A stretch of DNA of 64,000 bases, taken from Phascolarctos cinereus (lineage: Eukaryota; Chordata; Mammalia; Diprotodontia; Phascolarctidae). This document shows positions 1 to 11,655 of this stretch, one piece after another; position 1 is the stretch's first letter, and each line of letters starts with the position of its first letter. Under the pieces are notes generated by a model. The model had not been told where the DNA came from. It worked only from the letters and a program-made list of their open reading frames with translations, and made no database searches. The DNA lies in contig NW_018343979.1 of the NCBI RefSeq assembly GCF_002099425.1, forward strand, positions 6,088,001-6,152,000. The letters are read 5' to 3'. The translations under genes and the position numbers were made by a program.

Positions 1-1238
1 TAAATGTATAGATAAATGTTATCCTTAGACAAATAAGTGAAAAGGATTTTTATCATGTATCTAGCTCCTAAAACAGTAGCACCAGTTAAGCCCAAACTTC
101 AAGATGGATTGTGGTTTGGAAGGGGAAAAGGGATACTTTGTTTAAGATATATGCTTATCAGTCTGATAATGCCCTTATTTACCTGAAATTTAGAACCAAG
201 AAGTGCTAAAACAGTGACATCAAGCTGACCTGGATTGCCTTTTCACAGCTGTTGAGTTAGAAAAAAGCATACCAATTTGTCAAACATTCCTACTGCATTC
301 ACCCCATGGGCTAAGTGGCCTATTGGTACCAAGAGCCTTCCAACACCATCCCTTTTATTTGCCCTCTTGGGGTGTGCAGAAGGAGATTAGAAAAGGGTCT
401 AAACTTGGTATGATCTCTTTAGTAGTTTAAAAATAATTACACTGTAGTCACTCAGGAATCTTAGCACTTTTCCTATCACTTTCTTTTAGTCAACCTCTAT
501 TGGAGCACCAAGATTTCTACTGACTGTCATTTAAGAGATACTCCTGACCTGAAGCAATTATTATGTCTTCAGTCATAGTTTATTTTCCATATACAGGGCA
601 AGAAGCCAAGGAATGTGAAAATTGAGATGAAAGAGCTCCTTAGTGTATGTCTTCTTCCACTCAGACAGCATAAGAAAAAATAGCCCTTATCATACACATA
701 CAGACACATACATATGTACACAGATATTTCTAATGCTTTTAAAATAAAGTTATATATTGCCACTCCTCAGTTTCTTAATTTTGCCATTTGACCATCTCAG
801 TCCTACAGTGTGGTAGCTGAGAGTATTAAGTCCTGCCATGATGAACAATAAGACCTTATAGATATTGCCTATGGCATTAGAGCTAGCTTAAACAAGATGT
901 GTGTTCTCCCTTTCATTCTCCTTTAACATTCTGCCACGAAGTTTCAAAAAACCATCTCTGAAGATGCAGGACAGTTGAGAGATATCAGATAACCTTCATT
1001 TACTTCACAAATACAAAGGACAGCGGTATAGTAAGAATTGTTAGTAAGTTATAATACATTATGTATTGGGGGGTATTTTAAAGTAACTGCTCTAAGAAAT
1101 AAAAACACAGATAAATCACGAAAAAAATAAATCCTAGCCACCTACCAAACCTATCCTTCCTCCTACCCCACCTCAGAATTTCAAAATATTTGGTCTGTGT
1201 TTAAACAAAGTAGCTGATTAAGATATGATCATAAATTG
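1..1238. other. Repeat-poor AT-rich intergenic stretch
   Basis: No recognisable repeat, exon or RNA gene was found here. The short open frames have no family resemblance. The sequence is AT-rich and mostly unique-looking. Confidence 0.5.
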
Positions 1239-1396
1239 GCAGCACGGGGGCATAGTGGCTAGAATGCTAGACTTGAGCTCTAAATAATGAAGCTTAAAAT
1301 CCTACCCCTGACACTTACCTTCTCAGTACTCCAGGCTAAGCCACAGAGGAGCTGCAGATAGACAAGTTTCCTATACTAATGAAATTACAGGTCTGA
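1239..1396 (+). mobile_element. CORE-type SINE (THER1-like), diverged
   Basis: A degraded tRNA-like head (GGGGGCATAGTGGCTAGAAT) and a 3' end close to AATGAAATTACAGGTCTG precede an A-run. The same 3' end recurs near 21650 and, inverted, near 29150. The family name is from memory and uncertain. Confidence 0.6.
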
Positions 1397-1404
1397 ACCA
1401 GAAA

Positions 1405-4045
1405 AAAAAAAGTGGGAGAACAAGGGGAAGGGAAGGACTATGAAACTATTCAATTCCATTGAAAACAGATAGATGAAATTGATTTTAATCTGTCCACATC
1501 TTAACATTTTTCACATAAACATATAAATGAACTTTGGTAATATAAATTATTGCTTCTAGTGAAATTGCCAATTCTAAGAAATAATTATTTCATCTCTTTC
1601 ACAGACTTTGCCATTACTTACAGTCTGTAGTGAAAGTTATAACAAGAGAAAACTGTTAAATCTAAAATAATGTTTTAGTTATTAGCTTTTGGCTAGTGGT
1701 CAGCAGTTCCGTAAAACGTTTCACTAAGTTGAATAGAATTTATTCCCTAATATTTGTATCTGTTTTGCAATCAGAATAATATAACAATTTGTGGTATTTG
1801 GGGTTCAATATCAGAATGCACCTTGAGAATTGATATTCTTCTTTTCTTTGCTTACTCATACAAAAGACAGTTAGCTTTGTGATTTCTTAGTCTTTCATAC
1901 ATTTTATCAGATGGCATCAGATTTTCAGTAATTCACTATACTACAAAAACCATACACCAGCTACAACTGAAATAAAATGCAATCTATAAACATCATTTGA
2001 AAATGTTTGAAAGAGAATTGGAGAAGTGGAAGAAAACTTTGTCTTTTGTTTTTATGAAAATGTTGGAAAATAAGGAATTTACATTGCTATGGAGCTGGGT
2101 TTTGTCCGAAGCCATTTTTTTTACTCTCACATTATTGTAATATTTCAAATTCTTAGTGTTGCATGTTGTTTTAATGAATAAAGTTTTCAGGACATTAAAT
2201 AAGGTATGTATCATTGTAGTGCTTGTGCAGTGTTTAATAAAAGGAAGAAAGAAATTGGTAATTAAGTGCTTGGAAAATGGGTTTATGCTCATTTCCCATT
2301 AACACTAAAGTCTCCTCCCTTCAACCTTCAACTTTTGGTGCTTTGTGTAACTAGATTTAACATTTTTAAATCCTTTACTGGTGCCTTATTGTTTCATTAA
2401 GTTGGACTTATTTCTGCTCCGAAAAGTCTCATGAAAATTCAGGAACTTTGTCAGAGTTGTCTTTGCTTCCCTCTTAAAAACACCAAGGGGACTACATATT
2501 TTTCATGTGATAAAGACATGCTATTTCAGTGAATATATCCAATTTGATTATCATAGATAAATAATTGGATATTTTATCTAAATGTTGGTACCTGTTTTTA
2601 AGTAGTTGGTTGTGTGAAGGGGAAAAAAAAAGGTATGATATTGAATACCTAAAGTTTAAACTGGTAAAATTGTAATTTCTGTCAAATCCACTAAGATTAT
2701 AAGCCTTCAAAGCTGATCCCAAAATGCACTGTTTATTTAAAGTATATAGTACTTCCAAAGAAATTTATCTTCCTATCATCACTTGAGCAGTTAAAATAGC
2801 TCTCAGCCTTTATCAATCATGCTATTTATTTATGAGTAGAACAGAATCACTACTTGTAACAAAGCATTCAAAAAACTGTAACCTCTGTAACATTTCCAGA
2901 ATAGATTTTTCTCTAGGTCACGTTTGGCAATATCTTACCCACAATATACCTTTCAAACAAAATCTGTAGAATGATGGTGTGAGGTATTCACTTGATACTT
3001 TTTTCTTAACTTCTAGATCTGCATCTCACTGATTTGTCCATCTTCTTGGGTGATTCTGTCAGTACCTTTTGTTTTAGGTGACCCACACAAACTGCCCTTT
3101 CTCTTGTATTTTCTATAATCTGTCGTATGGCATTTAGTTTGTCCTGATGAATGTATCATTAAAGCTAAAATAAATCATGTCCTCAGAAAAGATATTGACA
3201 GGTTGTTTATGCACTTGTACAAATATCTGAAGAAAAAAAAATTACTCCTGCCAATAACTGTCCTGCTGGCCAGGACCTTAAAATTAATAGGTTTTTTTTT
3301 AACACTCAATTTTTAAAAATCTTTTACCTACTATTCAGTTTTACATTTATGTATTGTGTTGCATGAGTGAATGTACTACTCATTTTAGTAAATTTAATTT
3401 CATTTACTGCTGGCAGTTAGAATAATACCAGTGTCAAATCACAGTGACAAATTCTAGGTGAAAGAGCATTCTCAAGTCCAAAGTCTTGGGGATATTTTAT
3501 AAAATAACTTATGGACTCACAACATTAGTCATCAAGTATTTGGTTCTTTTTTTTTTTTTTAAGAACTGAATGGTGGCATTGTTTTATCCAAGCCTATGAA
3601 AGACTACAAAGACACTATACTCTTATGAAAACTATTGTGGGAAATTAAATATTTTGCTTGTTCTTAAATGGATTATGCCATCTGAATTACAGTGGGGTTC
3701 TTATTAACATGCACAAGCCAGTGCAGTACATCATGCAGTGTCATCTAGTAAAGTCTAATAAAGTTTGGAAGAAAAAGATAACTGTTGTCTTTATTTATAT
3801 GTTTGTGTTGATCATTTTTGCCTTTAAGGAAGCTGAATGATAGTGTCACGGAAAGAAGAAAAAATGAGAAAATGCACTTCTTTTTCTTGGAAAGGTGGGA
3901 GACTTTGAGTATAGAATGTTCCACACACTATTAGACATAGCCACTGAGTCAGTTAATTGTTTAAATGTTTTCCTTTATCACAAGAGAAGGTTGAATGGGG
4001 ATAAGGTTGTTACATGAAAACAAAAAATATTGATGAAACTTTTTT
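1405..4045. other. Long repeat-poor AT-rich stretch
   Basis: About 2.6 kb with almost no recognisable repeats. Short A- and T-runs occur, for example near 3550. No coding frame has a recognisable domain. In a repeat-dense window such a gap can mark conserved non-coding sequence, but conservation cannot be judged from one sequence. Confidence 0.45.
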
Positions 4046-4049
4046 TAAA

Positions 4050-4140
4050 GAGAGAAAATGAGCTGGATTTAGAGTCAGAAGATCTAAGTTCAAATCCCAA
4101 AAAGTGACCTTGGTGAAGTCTTTGAACATCAATTTCTGCA
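4050..4140 (+). mobile_element. MIR-like SINE fragment
   Basis: It shows the usual MIR order: a GAGTCAGAAGATCTAAGTTC head, then a degraded 'gtgacc..gg..agt' core and 'catcagtt'. It abuts an L3/CR1 fragment. Confidence 0.5.
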
Positions 4141-4144
4141 TCAG

Positions 4145-4582
4145 TTCTAGGATACACATTTATTAAGGATATTGATAAGCGGGACGGAGGAGGGTGACCA
4201 GACTGGTAACGAACTTTTAGCTCATGTCTTTAAAAGAACTTTGGATGCTGACCTGGAGATTTAAAGAATATCTAATAGCTAACTTCAAGTTTGAAGTTAA
4301 ACATGTGACAAAGAATAAACTTATTCTAAGGTTTAGGAGAAATGGGTGAAAGTTGCAAAAATGTCAAATTAGCCTTGATATTAGTATGAACTTCCTAAAA
4401 ATTAGATCTGTTCAAAAGTAGAATGGGGTGTCTGGGGAAGTGGTGGGGTTCTTTTCAATAGAACACTTTAAGCAATGGCTGAATAACCAGGTATGCTATA
4501 GGAAAAAAAAAACTTATTTAGGTATGCATTGTGTTAGATGGCTTCTGAGTCCCTTCTAGTTGAAATATTCTATGATTCTGTC
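4145..4582 (+). mobile_element. L3/CR1-clade LINE 3' fragment
   Basis: It follows the CR1 3'-end order: 'aggagggtgaccagactgg', 'gggtgaaagttgcaaa', 'gaacttcctaaaaattagatctgttcaaaagtagaatggggtgtc', then a tail close to CTATGATTCTGTCATT. It is colinear with the copy at 44615-45065. It is old and carries no intact frame. Confidence 0.7.
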
Positions 4583-4984
4583 ATTTTCATCTCTGCATTA
4601 TCTCTTTCATCTCCTATCTATTCCCACTGCCACTGTCCTATTCACACTTTCACTGCCACTGTCATATTCATGACCTCATTAATAGCTGCTTAGAAATTAT
4701 TGTAACCTCTTTGCAAGTCTTATTTCCTCTAACAAGAACTCAAAGCCTTTTTTTCTCTCTGATCTTTTAATATCTATTAGGTCTTTAAGTAATAATGATA
4801 GCTTATAACAATAGCTTTTAATTCCTCTAAAAGAATTATTTTATTATGTATGTATTGGATATATAGAAACATCTCATTTAAATTTTGGGTTCCTTTTAAC
4901 CCATTTGAAATTTACTGATGCATTTTTGATAAATAACAATCTAATAAGCATTTTAAATTGTTCTATAAAAATAAGACCTGTTCC

Positions 4985-5345
4985 CCTATAAATAAGTGTC
5001 CATGAGATATAGGAAGTTCTCAAATGGAAAAAAAAATGCAAACTACTGAAAACCATATGAAAAATGTTCCAGATAAAGGGGGCAGCTAGGTGGTGCAGTG
5101 GATAGAGCACCGGCCCTGGATTCAGGAGGACCTGACTTCAAATCTGGCCTCAGACACATAACACTTACTAGCTGCGTGACCCTGGGCAAGTCACTTAACC
5201 CCATTGCCCAAACCAAAAAAAAAAAAATTCCAGACCTCTAACAATAAGAGAAATGCAAATTAAAACAACACTGAGGTGTTACCTCATTCCTATCATAATG
5301 GCAAAAGTGAAAAATAAAGGGAAATAGCATGAGAAAATATGAGGA
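4985..5345 (+). mobile_element. L1 ORF2 3' fragment, interrupted by a SINE
   Basis: It matches the L1 ORF2 C-terminal coding block ('ggaagttctcaaatgg', 'accatatgaaaaatgttcc', 'agagaaatgcaaattaaaac'). The block is split by the WSINE1-type SINE at 5078-5227 and resumes with a short duplicated target (TTCCAGA). It is diverged and non-functional. Confidence 0.75.
5078..5227 (+). mobile_element. WSINE1-type marsupial SINE, full length
   Basis: It starts GGGGGCAGCTAGGTGGTGCA, has a tRNA-like promoter region, the 'tgtgaccctgggcaagtcacttaacccc' core and a poly-A tail. TTCCAGA occurs on both sides (5067-5073 and 5228-5234), consistent with a target-site duplication in the host L1. Low divergence from its sister copies suggests a fairly young insertion. 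Confidence 0.9.
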
Positions 5346-5392
5346 TAAATAACAATGGAGGCAGAAAGAGAAACAATTTCTACTGCCATGGT

Positions 5393-5470
5393 CTAATTTC
5401 TAATTAATAATAATTTCTAATTTCTAATTACTAATTTATTTGTAAATAAAATAATTACTAATGACCATTT
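5393..5470. repeat. AT-rich tandem-like repeat
   Basis: Short variants of TTTCTAATTA are repeated several times between an L1 and an L2-like fragment. Confidence 0.6.
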
Positions 5471-5474
5471 CTAA

Positions 5475-6312
5475 TACTCCTTATATTTGTCTTAGAGTAT
5501 TTCAAAGGCTCTTAACTGGTCCGCTTACCTCTAATAACCTCCTCCCTCTCCAATCTAATCTTCATATGATTGCCAAAGAAAATTTTCTAATTAATTTCTC
5601 TGATCACTTTACTGCTCAAAAACCTTCAATGATTCTCTAATATTTGTTAAACAAAGGCCACACTCTTTAGCACAGCATCTAGTGTCCTCAAGCCTAGCCC
5701 CAGTTGTCCTTTCCAGTTCTTGTTTATTCCCATTATTCCCACTCACAAACTATTCTCTGATCAAAACACATCAGTCTGCTCTCCTCAATGCCTTTGCTCA
5801 CCCACTTCTTTGTATTCTCTTCTACCACCACTCTATCACCACCTGTTGAAAGCTTATCCAACTCTGAAGGCCCAGCTCAAATCTCCCCTAAGATATTTTC
5901 CATAAGCCTCTCTAAAAAAAATTGATCTCTCACTTGTGAATTTTCAAAGCACCACATTTCAACTTTTCTTACATATATTTGATTTACACTATAATTATTT
6001 GAACAAACATTTTATTTCCCCCATAGGGACTTGTGATTTGAGGTTGGGATGGGGGCATAGAGAACGCCTGCATGAGGAAACTCTTTACAAATGCATATCA
6101 GCATCTTTTGATTTATAGTCTTAGAGAGTTGTCTAGAGAACTAAAGCCTTAAGTAACTTGTCCAGGGGTCACACATCCTATATGGTAGAGGCAGAACTTG
6201 AACCCAGGACTTTGTGGATCCAAGGCCAGTTATCCAACCATAATCCCATAATCATCATTATCTCCATACTAGATTTTAAGTTCATAGGAACAGGGATAGA
6301 GACTAGACTTGT
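5475..6312 (+). mobile_element. L2-like LINE 3' region, split by a SINE
   Basis: The order matches the mammalian L2-type 3' region: 'gatcactttactgctcaaaaacc', a pyrimidine-rich stretch with 'cctttgctca', 'aaggcccagctcaaatc', then past an inserted SINE 'actagattttaagttcatagg'. The halves either side of 6026-6245 read as one element. No intact frame. Confidence 0.65.
6026..6245 (-). mobile_element. CORE-type SINE (THER1-like), antisense
   Basis: In reverse, the landmarks include 'cttagagagttgtctagag', 'agtaacttgtccaggggtcacac' and 'gaacttgaacccaggac'. It sits inside the L2-like fragment, so it is the younger of the two. Confidence 0.75.
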
Positions 6313-6317
6313 GTTTT

Positions 6318-6897
6318 GATTGATTTAAGAAATTCCCTCTACCATTGCATGTCAGCACTACATCTCATAGTCTTAGAGAGTTGCTGAAAGGTTAGGGCAA
6401 TCAATTAATCAATAAACATTTGTTAAACACCTACTAAATGTCAGGCACTGAGCTAAGCACTAAAAATACAGAAAGAGTCAAAAGACAATCCTTGCCCTCT
6501 AGGAGTTTACAATCTAATAGGGGAGATAATATGAAAACAAATATTTAAAAAGCAAGATATATACAGAATAAATAAGAAATAATTAACAGAAGGCATTAGA
6601 ATTAAGAGGGATTTGGGAAAGCTTCCAGTAAAAGATGGGATTTTAGTTGGAATTAAAAGAAGCCAGGGAAGTCAATAGGCAGAGCTGAAGAGGAAGAGTA
6701 TTTCAGACATAGTCTACAGCCAGAGGAGATGCCCAGAGCTGAGAGATGGAGTATCTTGCTTGTGGAACAGCCAGCAGGCCAGTATCACTGGATAAAAAAG
6801 TGACTTGTTCTAGATGACACATTCAGTATGTGTAAGAAGCAAAATTTGAACCCAGGACTTCCTAGTTCCATGGCTAATCAACTATGTCATGCTACCT
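6318..6897 (-). mobile_element. CORE-type SINE split by an L2 3' end
   Basis: The left part (6318-6388) ends at 'gagttgctgaaaggtta'. The right part (6803-6897) resumes at 'gtgacttgttctagatgacac' and runs to 'tttgaacccaggac'. The pieces are colinear with the intact copy at 6026-6245, so the 410 bp between them is a later insertion. Confidence 0.7.
6389..6798 (-). mobile_element. L2-clade LINE 3' end or its SINE partner
   Basis: It begins (3' end) with 'caatcaattaatcaataaac', then 'cacctactaaatgtcaggca' and 'ctaggagtttacaatctaat', and ends within the block carrying 'cttgtggaacagc'. It is colinear with the first part of the long element at 18198-20946. Confidence 0.75.
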
Positions 6898-6930
6898 TCA
6901 AATTCCTTGAAGGTTGTATATACATAAACA

Positions 6931-6954
6931 TGTATGTATGTATGTATGTATGTA
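6931..6954. repeat. (TATG)n microsatellite
   Basis: About six perfect TATG units. Confidence 0.95.
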
Positions 6955-7099
6955 CACATACATATTTGTAGACACATATGTGTACATGCATATATTTGCT
7001 TACTAATGTATCTTTGAACCTCCTCTAGCATCTGGTTTGCATATATTTAGTACTCAGTATTGCTAGATGAATTTACGAATAGCATGTAGACAGTAACAG

Positions 7100-7215
7100 T
7101 TAATTTTCCTTTGCTGGAAAGTACATAAGTCATCTACCTTCCAGGGTTGCTGTGAGGGTGAGCACTTTGTAAACTATAGCACTTCAAACTTTATAATTAA
7201 TCTCATCATCTTTAT
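7100..7215 (+). mobile_element. MIR-like SINE 3' half
   Basis: 'ccttccagggttgctgtgagg' and 'gcactttgtaaact' match the downstream half of MIR-type SINEs. The head is not recognisable. Confidence 0.5.
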
Positions 7216-8785
7216 TCTTTATTCTATTGTTCCCAGAACTTCATGTAATGCCACAACATTATGCTGGTGATGGTGGGACAGAAGGAATAATTAGTATGAG
7301 TTCTGAGACTCTTGAGTACACTTAGGGGAACATTTCTAAAGTGTCTGTTGTTTGGCACCACCAAGTGTTCATATAGGGTACTGTAATTCAAAATCAGCTA
7401 CAATGTCAAATACACCTGGGGTCATGTTCTGACTCGTTGCCATGTTTTAATTCAATTAGCAGTTTAGTGTGTTTCAGCTGTTAGTTAATAAAACATTATT
7501 GATTTATAGTGAGAAAATGATTCAGATACTTCACAATTGACTCAATGGTTTTTATCCATAGGGTAGATTACCTACATTTTGACATGACCAAATTACTCAA
7601 AGTGAATTGATATATTTAAAAAAAAATGTTCTCCCTGACTGCATGCTACGTTAAAGCCACTTGTTCTAGAAAGAATTTTAAGGAACTAAAAATTCTTGTA
7701 TGAAATGGGGATGGTTGGGGGCTTTTTTGAGAGAGAGAGAGAGAGAGAGAATCTTTGTTAGAAGAGATTATACAGTAGAAGACACAATAAGAGTAGACAA
7801 ACAGCTACATTTCACAACAAGAAACTAACAGTACATATAAATCAGAAATTAGAGCTATGTCTGGCAAAACTGAATGTGAGTGAATAGAAAATCATGACAT
7901 AGAATCAAGTGTGTTGCAATGATCCGTGTTAACACAACCCATATGCAATTATTTTTCTTTTAGTATTGCATATGACATTTTAAAATATATTATGGACTTC
8001 AGAATTATTTTTCTGCTAGTTGAGGCAGCAGTTAAGTCATCTGAATGGCATGCTGTGGGTCATAAATTCCTAAAAGGAGCCAATGGTGAATCTTAACAAA
8101 GTAAACCTTCAAAGTCAAAGGGAATTAGGGGTGGGGTGAGGGATGAGGGTTGGGAATATCAGACTGAAGTGAGAAAAAAGGAACAGGAAACATAGGTGGA
8201 AAGGGCTGGAAGCAAAGTTCCTTAAGTTCATCAGGAATCTAAAGACTGAAAAAATGATTTGTCACTAGATATTGAATTATTCGAGAAAGTTTAATGGGTT
8301 CTGTTTTTCTTTCAAATTGATATTATTCATGAACTCTTAGTAGACCTAATTTACCCATTTGACAGTTCTGCTGCAGTAATTATGCATTTTCCTTGCTGAA
8401 CTTGTTTCAAATGTCAGATTTCTTCACATTTCTTTCAGCTTGTCAGAGTTGGTTAATTTGGCTTCATTTTTCTAGTGAATACATTAAACTAGAGACCTAG
8501 CTTATCATCACAATAGTCTTATCCTTTCCTATTTTCTGTGCCTCCTACTACAAAAGATACAGGGGATTGGATAAAAGACATCCTTCTATACAGGAAAACA
8601 GAACTCTGCATCCAAGCACAAGATGCCATCTAGTATTTTAAAGTGGAATCAACTGTATTATTTCTCTTTTCTATATCCCTCCTTCACTGACACTCATTTC
8701 AGCCTCATTCAGTTACTGAATTTCACTCACTAGTTATAGTGCTATTAGGTTTGTTAATATTTTTTTACCATATAAACTATGAGAA
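7216..8785. other. Mostly unique sequence with a short (GA)n run
   Basis: No exon, RNA gene or confidently named repeat. A (GA)n run lies at 7728-7750. The rest is AT-rich with no long frame. Confidence 0.4.
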
Positions 8786-8787
8786 AA

Positions 8788-8980
8788 AAACATGGGGTAG
8801 TAGATAAATTTCTGGCCTTGGAGTCAGGAAGACTTAAGTTCAAGTACTGCTCTTGTTACATACCAATTGTGTGACCATGAGCAAATCACTTAAGTTCTCG
8901 GGGTCCCAGACAAGCCTGTGAGACTAAATTACTAACCAATTGCCAATTTGCATTTGAGGAAGGAGGTTTAACACTGTATG
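8788..8980 (+). mobile_element. CORE-type SINE (THER1-like)
   Basis: Landmarks in order: 'ggggtagtagataaatttct', 'gagtcaggaagacttaagttc', 'tgtgaccatgagcaaatcac', 'cctgtgagactaaattact'. The order matches the antisense copy at 6026-6245. Confidence 0.7.
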
Positions 8981-9829
8981 ATACCAAAGACATCATCAGT
9001 CCATACTCAAAAAACTAAAAGTACTATGACTATGTATGCAGTACCTCCTCTAGCCTACTTCCTCAACTTGGCACCCACAGATTGCATGTTAGGTTGCCAA
9101 AGGTGTGATTAGATTCTCACAGGTTCCAGGGGTACTCTGTGGATCTATACTTCTACAACCACAGTTCATTAGCCTCCACTGGTGTGTTTGCCCTTAACAA
9201 TCAACAAGTAAACATAATTAACTCAAAACAAAACAATTTCCTAAAACGGCATAGTAAGAACAACGGCAATACAAGATTCCTCCCATAGACCTGGGATCCA
9301 CTCATTCACAAATACTTGTGGAATCAGTTTGAAGAGTGGTTGCAAACTGGTAGTAAGGTACACATGTAGGAAATACATGTGACAAATGCAACTCTTGCCT
9401 CGGATACTGCAGGACCCAAATTTCCTTTCTTTTCTCATGATGTGAAGGAATATGGGCTCAGGACTTCTACTAAGCAGTTCATTTAGCCCTCTTTGCTCTC
9501 CTCTCCTCTCTCTCTCTTCCTCCTTCCCTTTTATTCTTCTCTCTTCCCCTACAATTCAGATGCAGAATCTCCACCAGCTGGAGTAATTCAACCAAAATAT
9601 TTCATGGCCAATGGCAGGGAGGAAAGCAAAGTCCTTCCCAGTGCTGTTCCTTAAACACCACAGGTCACGGATTAGGAATCCAGAGCAGACTCGAAGTCTT
9701 TGCTAGCAGGGACCTCTTATGGTTTTCCTTGCCATAGGTAGTTAGTTTGGCATCATGGAGCAAGGGTAATCCAGACACAGAAACTTCCCACTTTTCTACA
9801 TGCCATAAGGCCTCTATTGTCTCTCTGTC

Positions 9830-9904
<75 letters not shown>

Positions 9905-10140
9905 TCTTAGTCCAGTGACCTTGTCTGAGGCCCTTCCTCTTTGACAGCATATCTTGTTTTCTTTCCCAGGCTCAGTTCCCCACTGGGCAGCCAAAGCCCT
10001 GACTTTTCTCAAAAATGGGATTGGAGGCAGGCCAGACAGAGTAAGGGAGATGTTTCTTATAGCTGAGAAAACTAAAACACGTGGTGCTGAAATTCTTGTC
10101 TCAGGGCAACATAACACAATAATGATTGACTAGGAATTAT
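8981..10140. other. Unidentified block around a (CT)n repeat
   Basis: About 1.1 kb of moderate GC not matched to any family I know. Read on the minus strand it has a TATA-like 'gaataaaag' and a purine-rich stretch, loosely resembling an LTR, but no matching termini, duplication or primer site were found. The 150-codon minus-strand frame at 9665-10117 is carried largely by the CT repeat (Glu-Arg dipeptides) and is not taken as a gene. Confidence 0.3.
9819..9901. repeat. (CT)n microsatellite with interspersed TCTG units
   Basis: A nearly pure CT run of about 80 bases with a few CTGT interruptions at its left end. Length polymorphism is likely. Confidence 0.97.
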
Positions 10141-10234
10141 ATTTCTCAGTTCATAAATGCATAGCCTGAGTTAGCTTGCTTGGTTTTTCTACCAATAATT
10201 GTCTATAAGAGGAAAAGTGATGAATGGATAAAAG

Positions 10235-10420
10235 AAATAAAACTGGATTTGGAATTGGGGACTTGAGTTTTGAGTCTGAGCTCTGTCACTTAACAACTGT
10301 GTGACCTAAGATAAATCACTTCCCTTCTTTAAATGCCCATTTCTTCATTCATAAAACAAGAGAACTGGACTAGATTAGCTCCAATGTACCTCTATATTCT
10401 AAACCTTATGAATCCTATGT
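10235..10420 (+). mobile_element. MIR-like SINE
   Basis: 'gtcacttaacaactgtgtgacc', 'aaatcacttccc' and 'gaactggactagatta' follow the MIR order in plus orientation. Confidence 0.65.
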
Positions 10421-10799
10421 CATGAAAGATTGCTTTCATTTTAACCCTGAAGAAGCTTATGGGATCATACTAGTGATCAGTGTTTTCTTTAGGAAGAAAA
10501 GTGTTAGGTAGATACAATATTTACTTGAAAACAATTACTTTCACTTCTTCAGGGCCTAGCATAGGGTACAATATTTATTGCCTGAATTAATATGGTATTT
10601 CCCCCCACTGAAAAAGTATGAATCTGATACTAGAACAAAGGGTAAAGGAATAGCAATCAATGCCTGGTTATTTGTCATCAGAGAAAATGGAAAAGGAAAG
10701 GAAATCAGTATTAGCTCATTCAAGTAAGGCACCCATAACCCTTACTTCCCATTCCCCTCCTTTCTTCTTCCTCTGCAAGGAAAATGAGCTTTTTCATTC

Positions 10800-10956
10800 A
10801 ACAATTCAATTTCAATTCAATTCATTAAATGTTTATTAAGTACCTATTATGTGCCAGACACTCTGCTAAACTTATTTGTATCTGCAGTGCTTAGCTCAGT
10901 TCCTGGAATCTAGTAGGTGCTTAATAAGTGTTTATTAATTGGTGGATTGGCTTAAT
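10800..10956. mobile_element. Two opposed L2-type 3' tails
   Basis: The left part (10800-10872) is an antisense L2-type 3' end ('tgtttattaagtacctatta', 'gtgccagacactctgctaaa'). The right part (10876-10956) is a sense L2-like tail ('tctagtaggtgcttaataag'). They meet tail to tail with only a few bases between. Confidence 0.6.
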
Positions 10957-11090
10957 TTTTCAGAGTTCTTTGGCAACTCTCTAAGAATATAAGTTACAGA
11001 CGTGGGATGACATGCATTGGTAGAGGGAATTTTCTTACCTGGGAGTTTCTTATATCAGTGAAAACAAGTCCAGTCCCTAGGCCTGTTACT
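10957..11090 (+). mobile_element. CORE-type SINE 3' half
   Basis: 'ggcaactctctaagaatata', 'gcattggtagagggaatttt' and 'cctgggagtttcttatatca' match the 3' half of the SINE at 6026-6245 in the opposite orientation. Confidence 0.7.
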
Positions 11091-11655
11091 ATGAAGGAAT
11101 TTACAGTCTGGTATGGGGATAATGAAAAGTAGCATGGGATTATGGTTGGGTAATTAGCCTTGGATACAGAAAACCAGAGAGGATCTTGGGAGTGTCTCAG
11201 TATCTAACCCTAAATTACGTAAATTATCTGTAACAGAAAGCTTTGATCTCCAGCCAGCTATAGGGTCAAAAGAGAAAAGACATAATCTAAGCCTTGGGGG
11301 CACACTGCCTGGCTTTTGTTAGCTGGGTGTGGTGGTTATGATGAAAGAGATGGCAGCTTGCCCTTAACAGAGAAGCTTCTAAGTAATTACTCTAATGGAT
11401 TAAAGTTGAGAAGGTTTAGCTGGTTCTGCCTTGAGAATACAGTAGCTCAAAAAAATGCCTGTCAGAAATGATTCTCTCCAACAATTACCAGAGCACCACA
11501 CAGCAGAGGCCAGTAAAGTAAATACACTAACAGCAACTATAAACATAGCACTCACCAGGAAACCAGCACAGCTATCTCTGGAACAGAGATTATGTAGATA
11601 ATACAAGCCAGAACCAACAGAGCAATAAGATATGAGGGTTCTATACTGTTACAGG

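Noticed and set aside
2492-2758. 88-codon minus-strand frame in a repeat-poor stretch
   Set aside because: Length is near what chance gives, and it has no domain, Kozak context or splice signals.
5078-5150. tRNA genes suggested by A- and B-box-like sequences
   Set aside because: They are the tRNA-derived heads of SINEs followed by CORE regions and A-tails, with no tRNA cloverleaf.
9665-10117. 150-codon minus-strand frame with Glu-Arg repeats
   Set aside because: It is held open by the (CT)n microsatellite. The flanking parts have no recognisable domain, codon signal or splice context.
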